A stretch of DNA of 64,000 bases from Spirometra erinaceieuropaei (Eukaryota; Platyhelminthes; Cestoda; Diphyllobothriidea; Diphyllobothriidae). The stretch is taken from assembly GCA_902702965.1 (NCBI GenBank), contig CACRXP010000170.1, positions 175,152 to 239,151 on the forward strand, given 5' to 3'. This document shows positions 1-13,700 of this stretch, in pieces (the stretch's first letter is position 1; each line of letters opens with the position of its first letter). Under the pieces are notes generated by a model. It searched no databases, was not told the DNA's origin, and saw only the letters and a list, made by a program, of their open reading frames with translations. Both the position numbers and the translations under genes were made by a program.

Positions 1-92
1 ACTTAAAACGGCAAATGTGACGCAAGTTCTCAGCTTCGGCGTCCATTAAACAAGCACTCAGAAACGCTGCTGCGTAAGGCGGCTCTGATGTA

Positions 93-1085
93 CAGTAGCT
101 GTGCTAACTCATGAAATGTCAACCAAAATTTCGAAATGCGTTCTCGTTCCCAAAAGATAAATTAAGTAGTGTTGTAAAGCTAATCATGATGCAGCATAAA
201 TCTATAATGATCCAGTTACCTCAGGGCGTCGGCTTTCGAAAGAACTTATTTTCGTCTGCATGCAATATCTATACTCTGCGAAAAATGGCTACTTAATTTG
301 CATGAAATTTTCTCATTGATTTTCGATGCCCTTGTAAATGCAATTATATTTCATGGAAAACATGCATATTAATATTCATTCTTCTACTTATTCGGTAGAA
401 AATCACGTCTTCTTCCAATTTTATACTCAAAAGAGGAGTAGAATTCGGTTTTAAAAAACTTTCTAATTGTGGGATATTTTAATACCGTTAAATGGTCGTT
501 CATGAAGCGTCATGTATCTGCATTAACGAATGTGGCTTGTAAAGTTAACAATATTGCATGCATTTCTCTACGGCGTTAAAAGGAGACCATATAAGGTTCA
601 TAAAATTAAGCAGTGGATTTGAGCAATATTGTTGACTTTACAAGCGACATTCGTAAATGCAGATACATGACGTTTCATGAACGGCCATTTAACGGTATTA
701 AAAAATCTCACAATTAGAAACTTTTTTAAAACCGAATTATACTCTTTTTGAGTATGAAATTGGAGGGAGACGTGATTTTCTACCGAATAAGTAAAAGAAT
801 GAATATTTTTACGCATGTTATCCATGAAATATAATTGAATTTTAAAGGGCATTGAAAATCAATGAGAAAATTGCATACTAAATAAGTAGTCATTTTTTGC
901 AGAGTATGGATATTGCATGCAGCTGAAAATAAGTTCTTTCGAAAGCCGACACCCTGAGGTAACTGGATCATTATAGATTTATGCTGCATCATGATTAGCT
1001 TTACAACACTACTTAATTTATCTTTTCGAAACGAGAACGCATTTCGAAATTTTGGTTGACATTTCATGAGTTAGCTCATCTACTG
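93..1085. mobile_element. Family A foldback element, copy A1
   Basis: A 993-bp unit flanked by TA (91-92 and 1086-1087). It starts CAGTAGCTGTGCTAACTCAT and ends with the reverse complement of the same motif. The left arm (to about 556) and right arm (from about 630) are inverted copies over almost the whole length, leaving a short centre. TA duplication and CAGT ends fit Tc1/mariner-type mobilisation (family knowledge). There is no coding capacity beyond chance peptides that repeat in each arm. Confidence 0.85.
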
Positions 1086-1535
1086 TAAATCGGTGCATCC
1101 CTCGGCGCAGTGAACGATACGCATTTGGAATATCAGGATGCTCTAAAGTCGTGGTTGTTCGGAAAGTTGCAGCCCGAAGGCATAATTCTCCCCTTCTAAT
1201 TGGAAATTAAATCTAGTCTAGATACCTAATTTTACACCATCTACATGCTAGTGGTCATGTGGCTGTCTTGGAACCATGGCATCTTCCATCTCTCATCCTT
1301 CCATCTTTCCTCCACTGAGGTGACAACACTCAGGTTACGCTGATCGTTCCTGCAAAGGTTGAATTCACTGATCTTCCAACGCCACACATGGTAGTTCTGG
1401 ATTGGGTATGAGGATACCATCTTGCACATTGAACGACATCCGGCAATGACAGTCTATCTGAATGTGATCGAAAAGGAAAAAAAACAACTAACCGGCGTAG
1501 ACTGATGAGCATATATGCTGCACAGATTTTCGAGC

Positions 1536-1627
1536 ACTTAAAGCGACAAATGTGACGCAAGTTCTCAGCTTCGGCGTCCATTACACAGTCACTCAGAAAC
1601 GCTGCTGCGTAAGGCGGTTCTGATGTA
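1536..1627 (+). repeat. Second copy of the sequence that flanks A1 on its left (1-92)
   Basis: Positions 1-92 and 1536-1627 are about 90% identical. The first copy stops at the TA into which A1 is inserted; the second runs on as GTCACCG. The two are therefore copies of one unnamed repeat, one carrying A1. The rest of 1087-1880 holds no recognised gene. Confidence 0.7.
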
Positions 1628-1884
1628 GTCACCGATTTGTAATAATTTCGGTAGGTGTGCAGAACTAAGAGCTACACGCTAAACGCGTGAAAGCAATGAC
1701 GAGACGAGACGCATCGATTCCAAATTTGGGGGAGCGCTGCCATGCTCCGTCAGCGGCCATCATACGCCACTCCATGTTCGTGTTAAGTAGACCATAGGCA
1801 ACCAGAAACTGCAGGATCTCCGACGTCGCCATCGACCGGCGACCTGGACCCTCTGCTTTCCCTCCCAGAAACAACCAGAGTCGT

Positions 1885-2300
1885 GTACCAGGTATCTAGT
1901 GGGCACAAGCTGGAATCCAAGGCGCCCCCGACGGAAGTTTACAAGCACAGTAGCCCCGGACTAATGGGCAAACTAAAAACGCACTTCTACGAGATTTGCC
2001 ACCGAGGACAAGTCCCTCAAGTCTTCAAGGACCTGACAATCGTCCACCTCTACAAGCGGAAAAGGAACCAGGAACCTTGTGACCGTTGAGCAGCGGTGTC
2101 TTGTTGCTCGGCGTTGCCGGGAAGATCGCCGGTCACATCCCTCTCAAGCGTCTCAAAGGTCATCTAGAACAGGAACTTCTTCCGCATCACAAGTGTGGCT
2201 TCTGACACCACCGTGAAACCACTGACATGATCATCGACGCCCGCCAGCTTCAAGAGGAATGTCACAAAATGCGAATCCATAGGCAGTGTCTGAAGTGGTT
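1885..2300 (+). pseudogene. Decayed LINE reverse transcriptase fragment
   Basis: The frame from 1883 reads PTEVYKHSSPGLMGKL and then VPQVFKDLTIVHLYKRK, the conserved block before the catalytic core of RTs of common flatworm LINEs. After a stop near 2087, shifted frames continue with LEQELLPHHKCGF and TTDMIIDARQLQEECHKMR, also LINE RT blocks. Stops and frameshifts show it is dead. No endonuclease or tail is recognised around it. Confidence 0.75.
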
Positions 2301-2329
2301 TAATGAATCCAGCAGTAGATGTGCTATCT

Positions 2330-2850
2330 GTTGAAATTTGAAGCAATATTTCCTCAGAACGAATTTAAAGCAGGCATAGACATAGACAGCAGAATTTATT
2401 GGGACCAATGGAATTCGTGACGGCTTATCAACTACCGCCTGTATTTGCATAACACAGATAACATGTGAGAAAGATACAGAAGTTTGAACTTCCACAGAGA
2501 AAATCAGTAAAAAAGAGCAAGGTCATTGTATACTGCACGTAGACTAATCAATAATATGGTAACTTGAAAGCGCAATAAAGGAAAAAACGGGAAAGTTAAC
2601 ACGCCGTGAGATTTCGCAAATCAAAAGGGCTCAGATCCACCAGGGCAAGCTGAGGTTGACCACGTGTTCTAACTGTTTACATCGGTCGGGTTTCTCCCGT
2701 CGCATGTAGGCTGCCTCCAGGTAGCGCAGTAACCGAGTTGTTCGTGCCCGAACTAATACTCAAAAGATGTTTTGAGGTCAACCGAATGACCGCTATCAAG
2801 GAGGGGTTTTGTGATAGAACGTCGAATTTTATTCTTCTGCTTTAGAAGTC
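2330..2850. repeat. Dispersed repeat D, copy 1
   Basis: Several blocks match 57740-58250 in the same order. Examples are GAATTTATTGGGACCAA against GAATTTATCGGAACCAA, the GACGGCTTATCAACT block, the TTTCTCCCGTCGCATGTAGG block, and the final GGTTTTGTGATAGA block. It carries no coding frame I recognise. Confidence 0.55.
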
Positions 2851-2919
2851 ATTTAGGCAGGTGCTCAACTGACCCGGCGAAATCTATTGGTTCCAATAAA
2901 TTCTACTGTTTATGCCTGC

Positions 2920-3863
2920 CTTAACAAATCTCATGAAATATTAACCGGAATCGTGAAATGCGTTTTCCTCTCGAAAAGGTTACTTAAGTAGGGTTGTAAT
3001 ATTAATCACCGTGCAACACAATCCCAAAATATTTCAGTCACTTCAGGATAACGTTTTTCGAAAAAGTTTCTTTCCGATCCCCTGCGAAACTGCAATCTGT
3101 AAAAAAGAATACTAAGGGAGTATGCATTCGTCTCATTTATTTGATATAACTTTTTAAATAAGTGTATATTTTATAGAAATCATGCACAGCATATTCGTTC
3201 TTCTACTCACTTGGTAGCAAATTACATTTTCTGCAAATTTTATGATTAAAGGTATTTGAATATTCGGTTTTAAATTTTTCCGGTTCCCCGATACTTTATA
3301 AACCCAATCTATCGTTAATCTTGCATTTAGCGTTTCCAAACTACAATTTGTATATTTCCCAAATATGGGAGATAAGACATTTCAATGCCTTCATAAAGAG
3401 TTGCAATGGATTTGAACGGTAGTGTGAACTTTATTAGCAACATCAGTAAATCTAGAGGCACGAGGTTATATGAACTAGCAGTGTACCGCCATAAAAATTG
3501 CGTAATCAGAAACCATTTAAAACCGAATTACGCTCTTCTTTTAGAGACAAAATGTTTGGAGGACGTAATTTGCTACCCAATCAGCAAAAGACCGAATATT
3601 TTTGCACCTGTTTTAAACAAAATTTATTTGGGCATAGAAAATCATCAAGAAAAATGTTTGCTACTTAAGTACTTGCCTTGACAGAGCAGTTTTTGCAGGC
3701 GGCCGAAAAGAAACTTATTCAAAGCCGTCAACCCGATGTGACTGAAATGTCTTGCGATTATGCTACATAGCAATTAATATTACAACCTCCTTAAGTAATC
3801 TCTCCGAGTCACTAACGCATTTAACAACTTTGGTTAACATTTGTTGTGATAGCTCATCTACTG
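2920..3863. mobile_element. Family A foldback element, copy A2 (old)
   Basis: The left end is eroded (TCTCATGAAATATTAACC). The right end is clear, TAGCTCATCTACTG at 3850-3863, followed by TA. The arms are diverged more than in A1. The stretch 3866-4395 after it shows nothing I can name. Confidence 0.65.
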
Positions 3864-4395
3864 TAGGTAGGTCAGCTACTTCTGAGAGACATCGGCATCA
3901 CACCGGACGCGGATGACCGAACACGCGGAGGCAGAGAGGAGGAATAACGCCAATGGCCAATTCGTGGCTCAGGTGACGAGACCCGACCTTGGGTGATACG
4001 GCAATTGAATCTGACTATGACCTGCCGACACCGTTCTGCCCTAATTTTGCGATACATGATATCTTTGTTGAATGAAGCAAAACGGTCGTCGTAAAATCCT
4101 CTTACGGTTACCTAATGTAATGCATTACCGTCAGCAGGCATTTTATTTGATGTAATTTGGGGCCTGCAAACGATCTGCCGCTCCATAACCGCGCATTATG
4201 ACGCGGTTAAGATTTGCGACGTTTAGCCCACACGTGCTCTGCCTCAAAAGAGCCGTTTCGTCTCTCATCAAAAGACCGCAGCTATCAACTTCAAGGTTTC
4301 CTTCAAGGACTTTCTGTGTCAGTTAACAGCTGATCACATCATCGGAGGCCTGCGGTAGACAATAAATAGACTTGAACGCCTATTGGAGGCAATAC

Positions 4396-4405
4396 TATAT
4401 AAAAG
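4396..4405 (+). promoter_or_regulatory. Candidate TATA box of CA-1
   Basis: TATATAAAAG lies 344 bp before the CA-1 start codon. CA-2 and CA-3 have TATATAAGAG-like boxes at similar distances (370 and 432 bp), each followed by a conserved donor-like site, which supports a shared core promoter. No transcript data were available. Confidence 0.5.
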
Positions 4406-4427
4406 AGATGAATGAAAAGGTGTTCTC

Positions 4428-4733
4428 CATGTTTCTTCCTCTCGCGTGCTTTCAAAGCTGCCATATGTGAGTTCAGAGTACTATTACCTGCGAGATTCAA
4501 TTGAAAACAATGAGGGCTTTTTATAGTAAAACCCTCGGAACCCACCGTTTGTTATTACTAACATGAATTTCCACCTCTTCCATAAATAGGGCCATGTAGC
4601 CGTTTATGTGTACTTATTGTTGTCTGAATTTTTTTGCGAAAATGAACTAACTAGGTTGAGTGTACAGCGCCTATCCACATAAGTCATTGGTGTATAACCC
4701 AACTGAACGTGTCTGTTTTATTTTACCAAACAG
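4428..4733 (+). other. Putative untranslated first exon and 5' UTR intron of CA-1
   Basis: About 70 bp after the TATA box is a donor, GTGAGTTCAG (GT at 4467). A pyrimidine-rich acceptor ending CAAACAG (AG at 4732-4733) lies six bases before the ATG. CA-2 has GTGAGTTCA and CAAACAG, and CA-3 has GTGGGTTCA and TCAACAG, at matching places. The inferred intron is 4467-4733. The exon start near 4428 is only inferred from the TATA position. Spliced-leader trans-splicing at the same acceptor is the alternative. Confidence 0.5.
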
Positions 4734-4739
4734 TCGACC

Positions 4740-4797
4740 ATGCAAAAAATCCTGCTTGCGTTAGAGCTCCTCGTCGTGGGATGTCTGGCATCAAGCG
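4740..4797 (+). CDS. CA-1 coding exon 1 (signal peptide)
   Basis: Encodes MQKILLALELLVVGCLASS plus one base. It is a classic signal peptide with a Leu/Val core. The donor GTGAGT follows at 4798, phase 1. The ATG was chosen because it is the first one after the acceptor and its exon length matches CA-2 exactly (58 bp). Confidence 0.85.
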
Positions 4798-7700
4798 GTG
4801 AGTCCTGGCCCCTTAAGAGAACAATTATTTCTTCATGTTCACCAGTTCTACCTTCTGAATAAAAAATCTCTTTTCCAGCTATGCACAGAGGACATAGCAC
4901 ATGTACAGTTAGTGACCTAATTCATGAAATGTGTCGAAAGTTACGAATGATTGTCAAGCCCTCGCAAGCTGACACCATTTTATGAGTCCGATTTCTATGT
5001 TAATTAAATAGAAGTTTAAATGAATTAAAAGCATAAAAAAACATTAAAGGCAGTGTCACGTTGTTTAGAAATTCCGATTCATTTTGAAAGGCGCAATATC
5101 CCGAAAACGTCAAAAATGGCTCTAACTTGTAAACTTCGTTTTTAAATATATAGAATGTATTCTCATACCCAAAACATGGTAAATATGAAAGTATCCATAA
5201 AATAACGTCTAGTAATAGTGTTCTAATGAAGTTTACACCTAAATATCGTTTAATAAGTAGTGTGTCATATATGACGGTTTGTCAACTGCCTACATTCCGA
5301 GTGTAGACTCCAAAACAGTTTTCCAGCATTTGGCGTTATCCTTGAGTCTTTTCAGTTAAATGAGATGAGATTTAACAAGGGAAACTGGAATTTGCTTGAT
5401 TTCACCGATGGGGACGTCGAAGGAACAAACATTTTCATAAGGTGACATGCCATGAGGCCAGTCGGTGCCTTATAAATTTAAATATATCTGACAGGCGTGA
5501 TCGTAAGCATACCATTTTCTGTTTATAGAGAGAACTTTTCTTCCGTTAAATTAATTTACACTTTCTGTTCGGTTTGGATTACGTTGAATTTCAGATCGGC
5601 CTCGAAATTTTGCTGAATACTTCATGATTTTCAGTCTTTTCACCCGATCGTCCACAAAGACAGATTCTGAATTACCTGTCTGTTAAAAGCTTTAAAATAA
5701 GATTATCATTGAAGGCATTTACCGAATTAGTGGGCAATTGGGCGCTCCTTTTCACGAAGCTAGTCGTCTGGGTCCCATTTAAGGACTCATTCAAACATGA
5801 AATTTCATTTTCGAGAAAAATGACTGTCCATAACGAAAGTCAGCAACAAATATGCCTTCGATCAATAAGAAAACTTTCCTTAATAATTTACCTCTTTAGA
5901 AAGTGCTTTATTACTGCACTCCGTTGACGGATCTCTGTATACTTTGCATTTTTGCATGGTGAGACCAAGTAAAAATTTGACACTTTTGGCCGTTTCTTCC
6001 ACATGTAGGCAGGGTTTTATCTTACGTAGTGCAGTGAAGGCAGCTGTTTGCCAGACGTTTCTGATTATGAATTATTAGTTAAGAAACTAAAATCCCCTTG
6101 GACAATTCATTTCGCCTGAGAGCACCTTTGAGCGATAAAACTTTACTAAACCACTCCGAGCCTCACGTACTTGTCACCATACAGCATACGATGAGGTCAA
6201 ACGCTCCTGAATGAAAGCAGAAAGTAGGCTTTAGTTGATTCTCAAGGGGTAGCATTTTTAGAATCACTTCAAGCGTACCCGCCGGTCGACGATTGGGCGA
6301 CACCCCAACATAAGCAAATAATATTGTCAACAGTAATTTGTAAAAATTATGAGCTTCAAGTCAATGATGTTTCCCGAAATTTTTATTTCTAACAAGAAAA
6401 CCTGTAGAAAATTATAACGCTCCGAAAGTTATTGCTCGATTAAGCTAAAAAATCGAGTGCTTCAAGCCTATTTTTAAACAACACCGCTGCTCCTTAGGTT
6501 TCAATATGAAATACGCGTTTTCAATATAGCACACTTCGCAATACGTTTAATATAATTAACAAACTACCTCAGACGCATCGAAAAGGTCGGAATAGGTGCT
6601 ATTTACAAAAAAAGCTCTGTTTGCAACACTACTAAACTCCACAAAGGAGACTGCAGACATCTCAGGAGTGCCGATGCCTTTCGGCGCTTTTTAAACCAGT
6701 TTTCTTAGGTTAAGGTGATTCCATACTTATGGCACAAGTAGTAGCCAAAAGCCCATACACGCGGGTTTCGCCAATATTCTGCCGCCGCATGACACAGCTG
6801 TGAGGGGTTCGGCTCGTCAGTGGGTCCCCCAGCATTCCCTGTCTGCTTTCTAATAAGTACTCAAATTTAGAAACTGACGTTTTTTAATTTCCTTAGAAAT
6901 TAATTGCGAATTCGGTGTGGAGCAGTATATTTAAGGTTTATAGGTTTATAGGTTTTTTTTTACGGAGTGTGGCTTTTGGAAGCAGCCGTAAAGAAGTTTT
7001 TCCGAAAGCCGGCGTCCTCTGGTAGCTGAATTATTATGAAATTATGCTGCATGCTGATTGGTTTTAAAATCCTACTTAATTAATCTTTTCGAAATAGAAA
7101 CGCATTTCGGAATTTCTGTTGAAATTTCATGATTTAGCCCACATACTGTACAAATCCTCGGCGGAAACAAAAGAACAAGCCTAAAATTCTGTCACGCCGA
7201 GGACGATTGCTTTGCGAAAAACAGCTGCCAAATTACAGGACGGTAATTTTATAACAAGTTTTAGTACAAGGTTGGCCTCTAGCGGGCTAAGCAAGCGCTA
7301 ACTTTAGCGTTTTACGAATATTACAGGCTTGCTTCGTCCTAGCTGATGGATCCGAGCTCAGCCTAAATAGCTTCACTCCAAATGTCGTACTCCATATTAG
7401 AAATTAATATTTGAAGCGAACAAAAAGCCTCAGTTTCAGGATTTGAGTATCTACTAGAAAGACTAAGGGGAAGGCCGAATATTCGCTGATAAGCCGAACC
7501 CCTCACGCATTGGCAGAATATCGACGGAACACATATTTGGGGTTTTAGTTAATTATTTACTGTTCCTTTTTAATTTCCTCAGAAACTAACTGCGAACTTG
7601 GAGTACGTCGGAATATTTAAGGTATATAGGCTCAGACCAAAGTTTTTAGGTATGAATATTTGGACCGAAGTACATTAGCCGCAGCGGATAACCGCGTTAT

Positions 7701-10700
7701 ATTCTTTAGCTGCTGACAGGCAGCTTTACTTCAGGGTAAGGTGATACCAAACTAACAGCACAGGTACTAGCCAAAAGCTCATACACGCGTGTTTCGCCGA
7801 TATTCTGCCCGCTGTATGACACAGCTGCGAGGAATTTGGCTCGTCAGTGGGTCCCCCAGCATTCCCTGTTTGCTTTCTGGTAGATAGTCCAATTTAGAAA
7901 AAAAGTTGCTGTTTAATTTCCTCAGAAATTCACTGCGAGCTTGGAGTCCATCGCTGTGACTGATGGACTTCAGCCCAAATGCTCATAAATAAAAACTTTA
8001 GTCTAAGCCTATAGACCTTAAATATACAGATCTATTCCAAGTTCACAGTTAATTTCTAAGGAAATTAAAAAGCAAAAAATCCGTTTTTCCCCCCCTTTCC
8101 TCCAGAAAATTCAATGGATTTGTACACACATTTAACGTCACACTGATTATACTGTGAAGGGCATTGAAAAATTGAGGCCGAAGACACTCTATCTTCCTCA
8201 GTGAAAACAGTTCTAAGCATTCGTCAGTCAATGCTTATTTTTGCAGGTAGCACCTTATCGGTGGTTTTCAAATATAGACGACAGCTCCCAGACGGCGGTG
8301 ACATACTGTAGACGACTTAACCTTATCTTTGCTTTGAGGAACGACACGTCTCTCAACTGCTTTGTTATCCTATCTTCGTAGGCCACCACTGGTCTTACAC
8401 AGACAGCAATACCAACCCAAGCAAATGGGCCCATCTTAACTCCATAATGTGTTCGGGATGGGCTCAATCGCCAATCGCCTTGAGTTCTAGGAAGGCCACT
8501 TTCTTGGGCATGAACAGCGAGGCCGAGGTCGACATTTCTGAACAGAGTTCAAAGAAATCTGGATATTTCAATGTTACAAACAACGGCCATTCCCGTAAGG
8601 CATCTAATTCTGCTCAGAATCTTTTATCTCCTTCTTTTTCTCTCTATTCCGGTATCAGTAAGTTTTGAGCATATTTTGAGATTTGATGCAGACTTTCTTT
8701 GGGCATTCTGGCGTGACCTCTTTTTAAAGGCAGAGTTCACTCCAAGTCATAGGTACAAGCAAGATAATTCCATACAGTTAAGCTGATGATTTGGGATTTC
8801 CTTGCGAACTACCACTTCAGCATGTGATGAGATGTGGCAAACTGAAGTATCTATCTAAACACCCGAGGTATTCACGGAAATCCAACGATGAAGGGGGGTT
8901 TTTTCGGCAATAATGCACTTATGGCAACTGTAGCATTGTAGAGAGCACTGTCTAGTGCAAATACGAAAAGGCCGCCGGTTAATCATTACTCATTCAGGTG
9001 CTAAACACTGGTGCTTATTTTCAACTGATGCTTATTGATACTTATTGATCTGACTCCTAATTTAGAACTAAGGAATAGCAGAATAATGGGATAAGAAAAT
9101 CTACTAAAGTATCTAGTCCGAAAGTTTAGATCACTTTCCTGTTTCGAGAACGCATTCACTGACTTTCGGAAATTATTTCAATATTCTCCAAGGGCAAGCA
9201 ATAACACAGATTATTGACAGCAAAGTAACTCTGCCGGACAAAAAAGACTAGGGGAAATAAAACTAGACTCCAGTAGATGTGCTAACTCATGAAATGGTAA
9301 CTGAAATTCTGAAATACGTTTTCTACTCGAAAAGATTACTTAGGTTGGATTGTAAGATCAACATTAAGCAGCACAATTCAAAAATATTTCAGTTACTTCG
9401 GGATGGCGGCTATTGAACTAACTTCTCTCCGGCCGCCTGCAAAACTGAACTTTGTGAAAAATGACTACTTAAGTAGTGTGAATTCTCTCCATAGCTTTTT
9501 GATGCCCTTATCAATTTAAATATCATCCGTAGAAAACATGAGTAGAAATATTCATTATTTTACTCATTTGTTAGGAGATTGCTTCCTCCTCAAATTCTGT
9601 AACTGAAGAAAGGATATAATCCTGTTTTAAAATTTTTCTAATTATGAGATTATTTAGGACCGTGAGATGGCCGTTCATAAAACATTGTGTCTTTCACTTT
9701 CAAATGTTGCTTGTAAAATTTACAACATCGTTCAAATCCACTGCTAAATTTCATGAACACCTATATGGTCTCCTCTTAATAGCACATAGAAATGTGTGAT
9801 TTTCCGTACTCGGGTAAGATAGGGCTTGTAGTTTGGGAACCCCGAATGCAGGTGTAACGGCAGGCCGGATTCAGAAGTGTTTGGGAATTGAAATATTCTA
9901 TTAAAACTTAATTATACCCTCACTTCAAGCATAAAATTTGAAGAAGGCCTAAGTTTATACCAAACGAGTAAAATAATGAAAATCCGTGTACATTTTTTCT
10001 AGAAAATATAGTAGAATTTATGAGAGGACTGGAAATTAATGAGAAAAATCCACACTATATAAGTAGACATATCTAGCAGAGTGTAGTTTTTTTGCAGGCG
10101 GCTAGAATGAAGTTTGTTGAAAAGCCAGCATTCCGAAGTAGCTCAGATATGTTGGAATTGTGCTGGACGGTTATTGATAGTACAACCCTACTTAAGTAAT
10201 CTTTTCGAATCGAAGATGCATTTCTGTCAGTGTCCATATTTTTTGTGGCCCTCGGTTCTTACTTTGTTTCTGTTGCACATCTGAACTGAGCCATCTATTT
10301 AAAGAGAAAAATAGTAGATGAATGGAGAAGTTCAGACTGGTGACGCTTGTTATGAGTCATTATATTTGGAGTAAATGACAGAAGCCCTGAAAACAGATGT
10401 AAGGGAAAATAGTTAAATTGCAAAGATTTTGTGTGCAGTTTTAGTGAGAATAATGCATAAATCTAATAGTGGAGCATAAATGCGAAAAGAATATGGCATT
10501 TGCGAAATAATTGCGAAAACATTGTTCATTGCATTCGGACTGTGAAAATTTACACAAGGGTCAATTTTACCACACAAAAGTATCTGTTGAAATCCTGTTA
10601 GTAGTATGTTTATAGTCAGTTATGTGAAGGGTTTAGGTCCTTTGCTTCTGCATCTGGACGGTAAGCTTTCTTCCGAAAGTAAATCTTTACTTTTAGTCGT

Positions 10701-13700
10701 ATGAATGCACGCCACGGTCCAGTGACAAACAAGGCAGTCAAGGATCCTCTTGACTTCTAAATGCACTTAAAGTCCTTGCCTGTGCTTATACAAGTGACGC
10801 ACACATTACTGCTTGCGAAATCCATCTTGTGTCATCATTGCTCAAAGCCAAATGCGTACATTTATTCCCATTTCATGCAGTGCAAGTCAACATCCCCGAC
10901 GGACTGTGGACAATCACGCTAAATGATGAAGCAGAGGGCTACTACAAAGTTAGCCAGTTTCATTTTCACTGGGGAGGTGGAAATGACAGGGGTTCGGAAC
11001 ACACTATGGACGGTCAGACTTTCCCGCTAGAGGTTTGTCTTTGTCTGATGTTGCATACTGATTTTTAGACTTCTCCTATCGGATGGATTCACTTGGCCGT
11101 GCCGATCAGTCGATCTAAACATTTCCAATTTTCTTTAGGATAGAGGAATATAATACTAACAGCACAAGTAATAGCCAAAAGCCCATACATGCGTGTTTCG
11201 CTGATATTCTGCCACTGCATGACACAGCTGCGAAGGGTTCGGCTCGGCGTTGGGTCCCCCAGCATTCGCTGTCTGCTTTCTGGTAGATACTCCAATTTAG
11301 GAATCGTTGTATCTGAAAAAATGGAAGCTCTACTGTCTAGGCCGTTAGACGACTGCGATGCAGTTGGTGGTGATCAAACTGAGAAATCCGCTTCTGTATG
11401 CATTCATCGACATAAACTGGCAGAACAAGGCGCGATCGCCACTCCCACGTGGCCATGCATACTCTGGGTACCGAGCCTATCAGTGCGTCGGGCAAACTTA
11501 GTATTTTCAACGTCTGTCCTTTTAAGAACGACCAAGAGTTCCTCGAGGGCATGTACTTAGATTGATTATGCGTCATTTGGAGCATTGGGTTTGATGCCGC
11601 GAACAAAAATCCCAGGGACAGATGGAAAGAGCCAATCAGAACAGGACGACACACGCAGCGGCTGCTCATTGGGCAGTCATCAAACGAATTTAGCATGTGA
11701 AGAGCGTTTAAAATTTTTCGCACATTTGTTCTACGTCTGGCGACAACCTAGAGAACCAGCGTCAGAAATTTCCATAATCAAGCTTGCTACTTTTCTCAGA
11801 GACGATTTTCAACTTTAACATATCTCTATATGCTTACTAGAAATTGCCAAAAGTGACCTAACATAGCATCAGTCTTACTTGTCATTGTCAGTTCATGTGA
11901 CTGATGGTACTATCATCAAGACCTCTTCGAACAAACGAGGGGTCGTCAATCACATTTTAACGAATTTATTTCATTTTGAGCGTTCCACAGCAAGACATGA
12001 TGTACACCTTTTCAAGAGTACTTACTTAAAAGACCAGCCATGCGCTCTCTCCTTTCATAGATGCACATTGTCGCCTACTCCTCCATGTACGCCAATTTCT
12101 CGACGGCACAATCGGCCCCAAGAGGGTTGGCTGTGGTTGGTGTCTTCTTCCAACTGACCGCTGATCAGTCCAAATCCAGTCTGTCAAAAATGGGCAACCT
12201 CTTATCAATTATTGGCCAGCTCACAAATGCGAGTACGACAACCACAATACAGTCATTTGACCCTCATATTCTCCTGCCCACTAAAAAGAACCAGTTCTTC
12301 CGCTATTTCGGTTCTCTCACTACGCCGCCCTGCACGGAAAACGTCCAATGGACTGTGATGAGAAATCCCCTCCTCGTGACCACTACAGACGTAAGTTTCT
12401 CTGCCGTGTCCCTTCTGTCTGTGTTCATGGATTTTTTCAATTTCGCCGGAGCTTAAAGTTGAAAATGGACAGTGAGGGGAGACGGTAAATGCGGCGCACT
12501 GCAAGCATAAGGACAGACGGCGTCCTTAACTCCTCGTTTTTAACGGAAAATTCAGGGAGTTTCCAAGTGTATGGAAAGGTTGAACGCACTATTAATGGGC
12601 GGATCAGTAAGTCGTCAGAGAAGCTCAGCTTATTTGATTGAGGTTAGCTGACGGATTCTAGAAAAGGAACAAGATTGAATTGGGAAATATTGGAGAACAG
12701 GGGAAAATGAGGCAGGGATGCCCTATAATTAACCGGCTGAGATCTCGTCTGGTAATAAGGTAAGACTGGACGAAATCGACTTGATATGCTGCCACAAAGT
12801 TAACAGTGCGCATATCTCTGTTTGCTGTTATCCTTCAGATGAAAGATGGTTGTGAAAAATACAAGTACGCTAAAGAAATCTGCCGGCGTACGCGGACAAG
12901 GAAATTCGGCAACAAAAAAGGCGTCAGAGGACGCGCAGCCGACTGCATGGCTGAATGCTCCTCGGGGTGGAGGAGTTGGAGAGATGCATTTGTCAGACAG
13001 GATTGCGGGAAAGGTAAATATGAGAGTCAAAACACCGGGCCGTAAAGCAGGGGTACGGCGGATGATTTGTCTGAGTTCATTCTACTGGTTGCCTTGGACC
13101 AACAGGGTCCGGCAGGCGTTATTGCTAATTCGCACCCATGACAGATGTCAACATTCGGGTGTGGTGGCACGCCCATGTGCCGGCTCCCGCCGCGCCGATT
13201 GGGATCCGTTCCACCCCCTATTTTTGTTGTGGTAAAAAATCCCGGTCAGTGTTGTTGTGGACTAGGGGGAGTGTGGTGGTACACCTAGGTGAGGGTTTTC
13301 GCAGTACCAGCCACCTGCGTCCTCTCACCGCTCCGGTCTTCTTGACTGTGTCTTGACGCCTGGCCCAGATTGGCGGGGAGAATAGGGTGCGGTAGATGCT
13401 GTGCAAGTCCATTTCACTATAAATTAATGTTCAAGTCACTGTGCCTGCACTCACTTCGCTGTGGAGCTCGCGGTAGACATGGTGTCGAGCGAAGTTAGGT
13501 GGAGTTTGGTCGAAAGAGATTCGCAGCTAGTGGAGTCAAAATCAGTCACGGACATTGCACACCAGCATTACAGTAGGTAAGCTAACTCATGAAATGTCAA
13601 CAGAAATTCCGAAATGCGTTTTCGCTTCGAAAAGGTTAATTAAGTCGGGTTTAAAAACTTGTCTACTTATGTGGCCTGCATTTTTCTCAATGATTTTCGA

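Noticed and set aside
780..1067. Repeated peptide MKCQPKFRNAFSF at many places on both strands as a possible small protein family
   Set aside because: It always falls in the first 200 bp of a family A arm and appears from both arms of each copy. The frame length varies and stops are frequent, so it is a by-product of the repeat.
11189..11560. 123-codon + frame and 128-codon - frame in CA-1 intron 3
   Set aside because: Part is repeat B, and the rest has no recognisable motif or conserved partner. Treated as chance frames.
12846..13235. 129-codon frame with a basic N-terminus
   Set aside because: It runs into repeat C and matches no family I know. A transposon ORF remains possible but unsupported.
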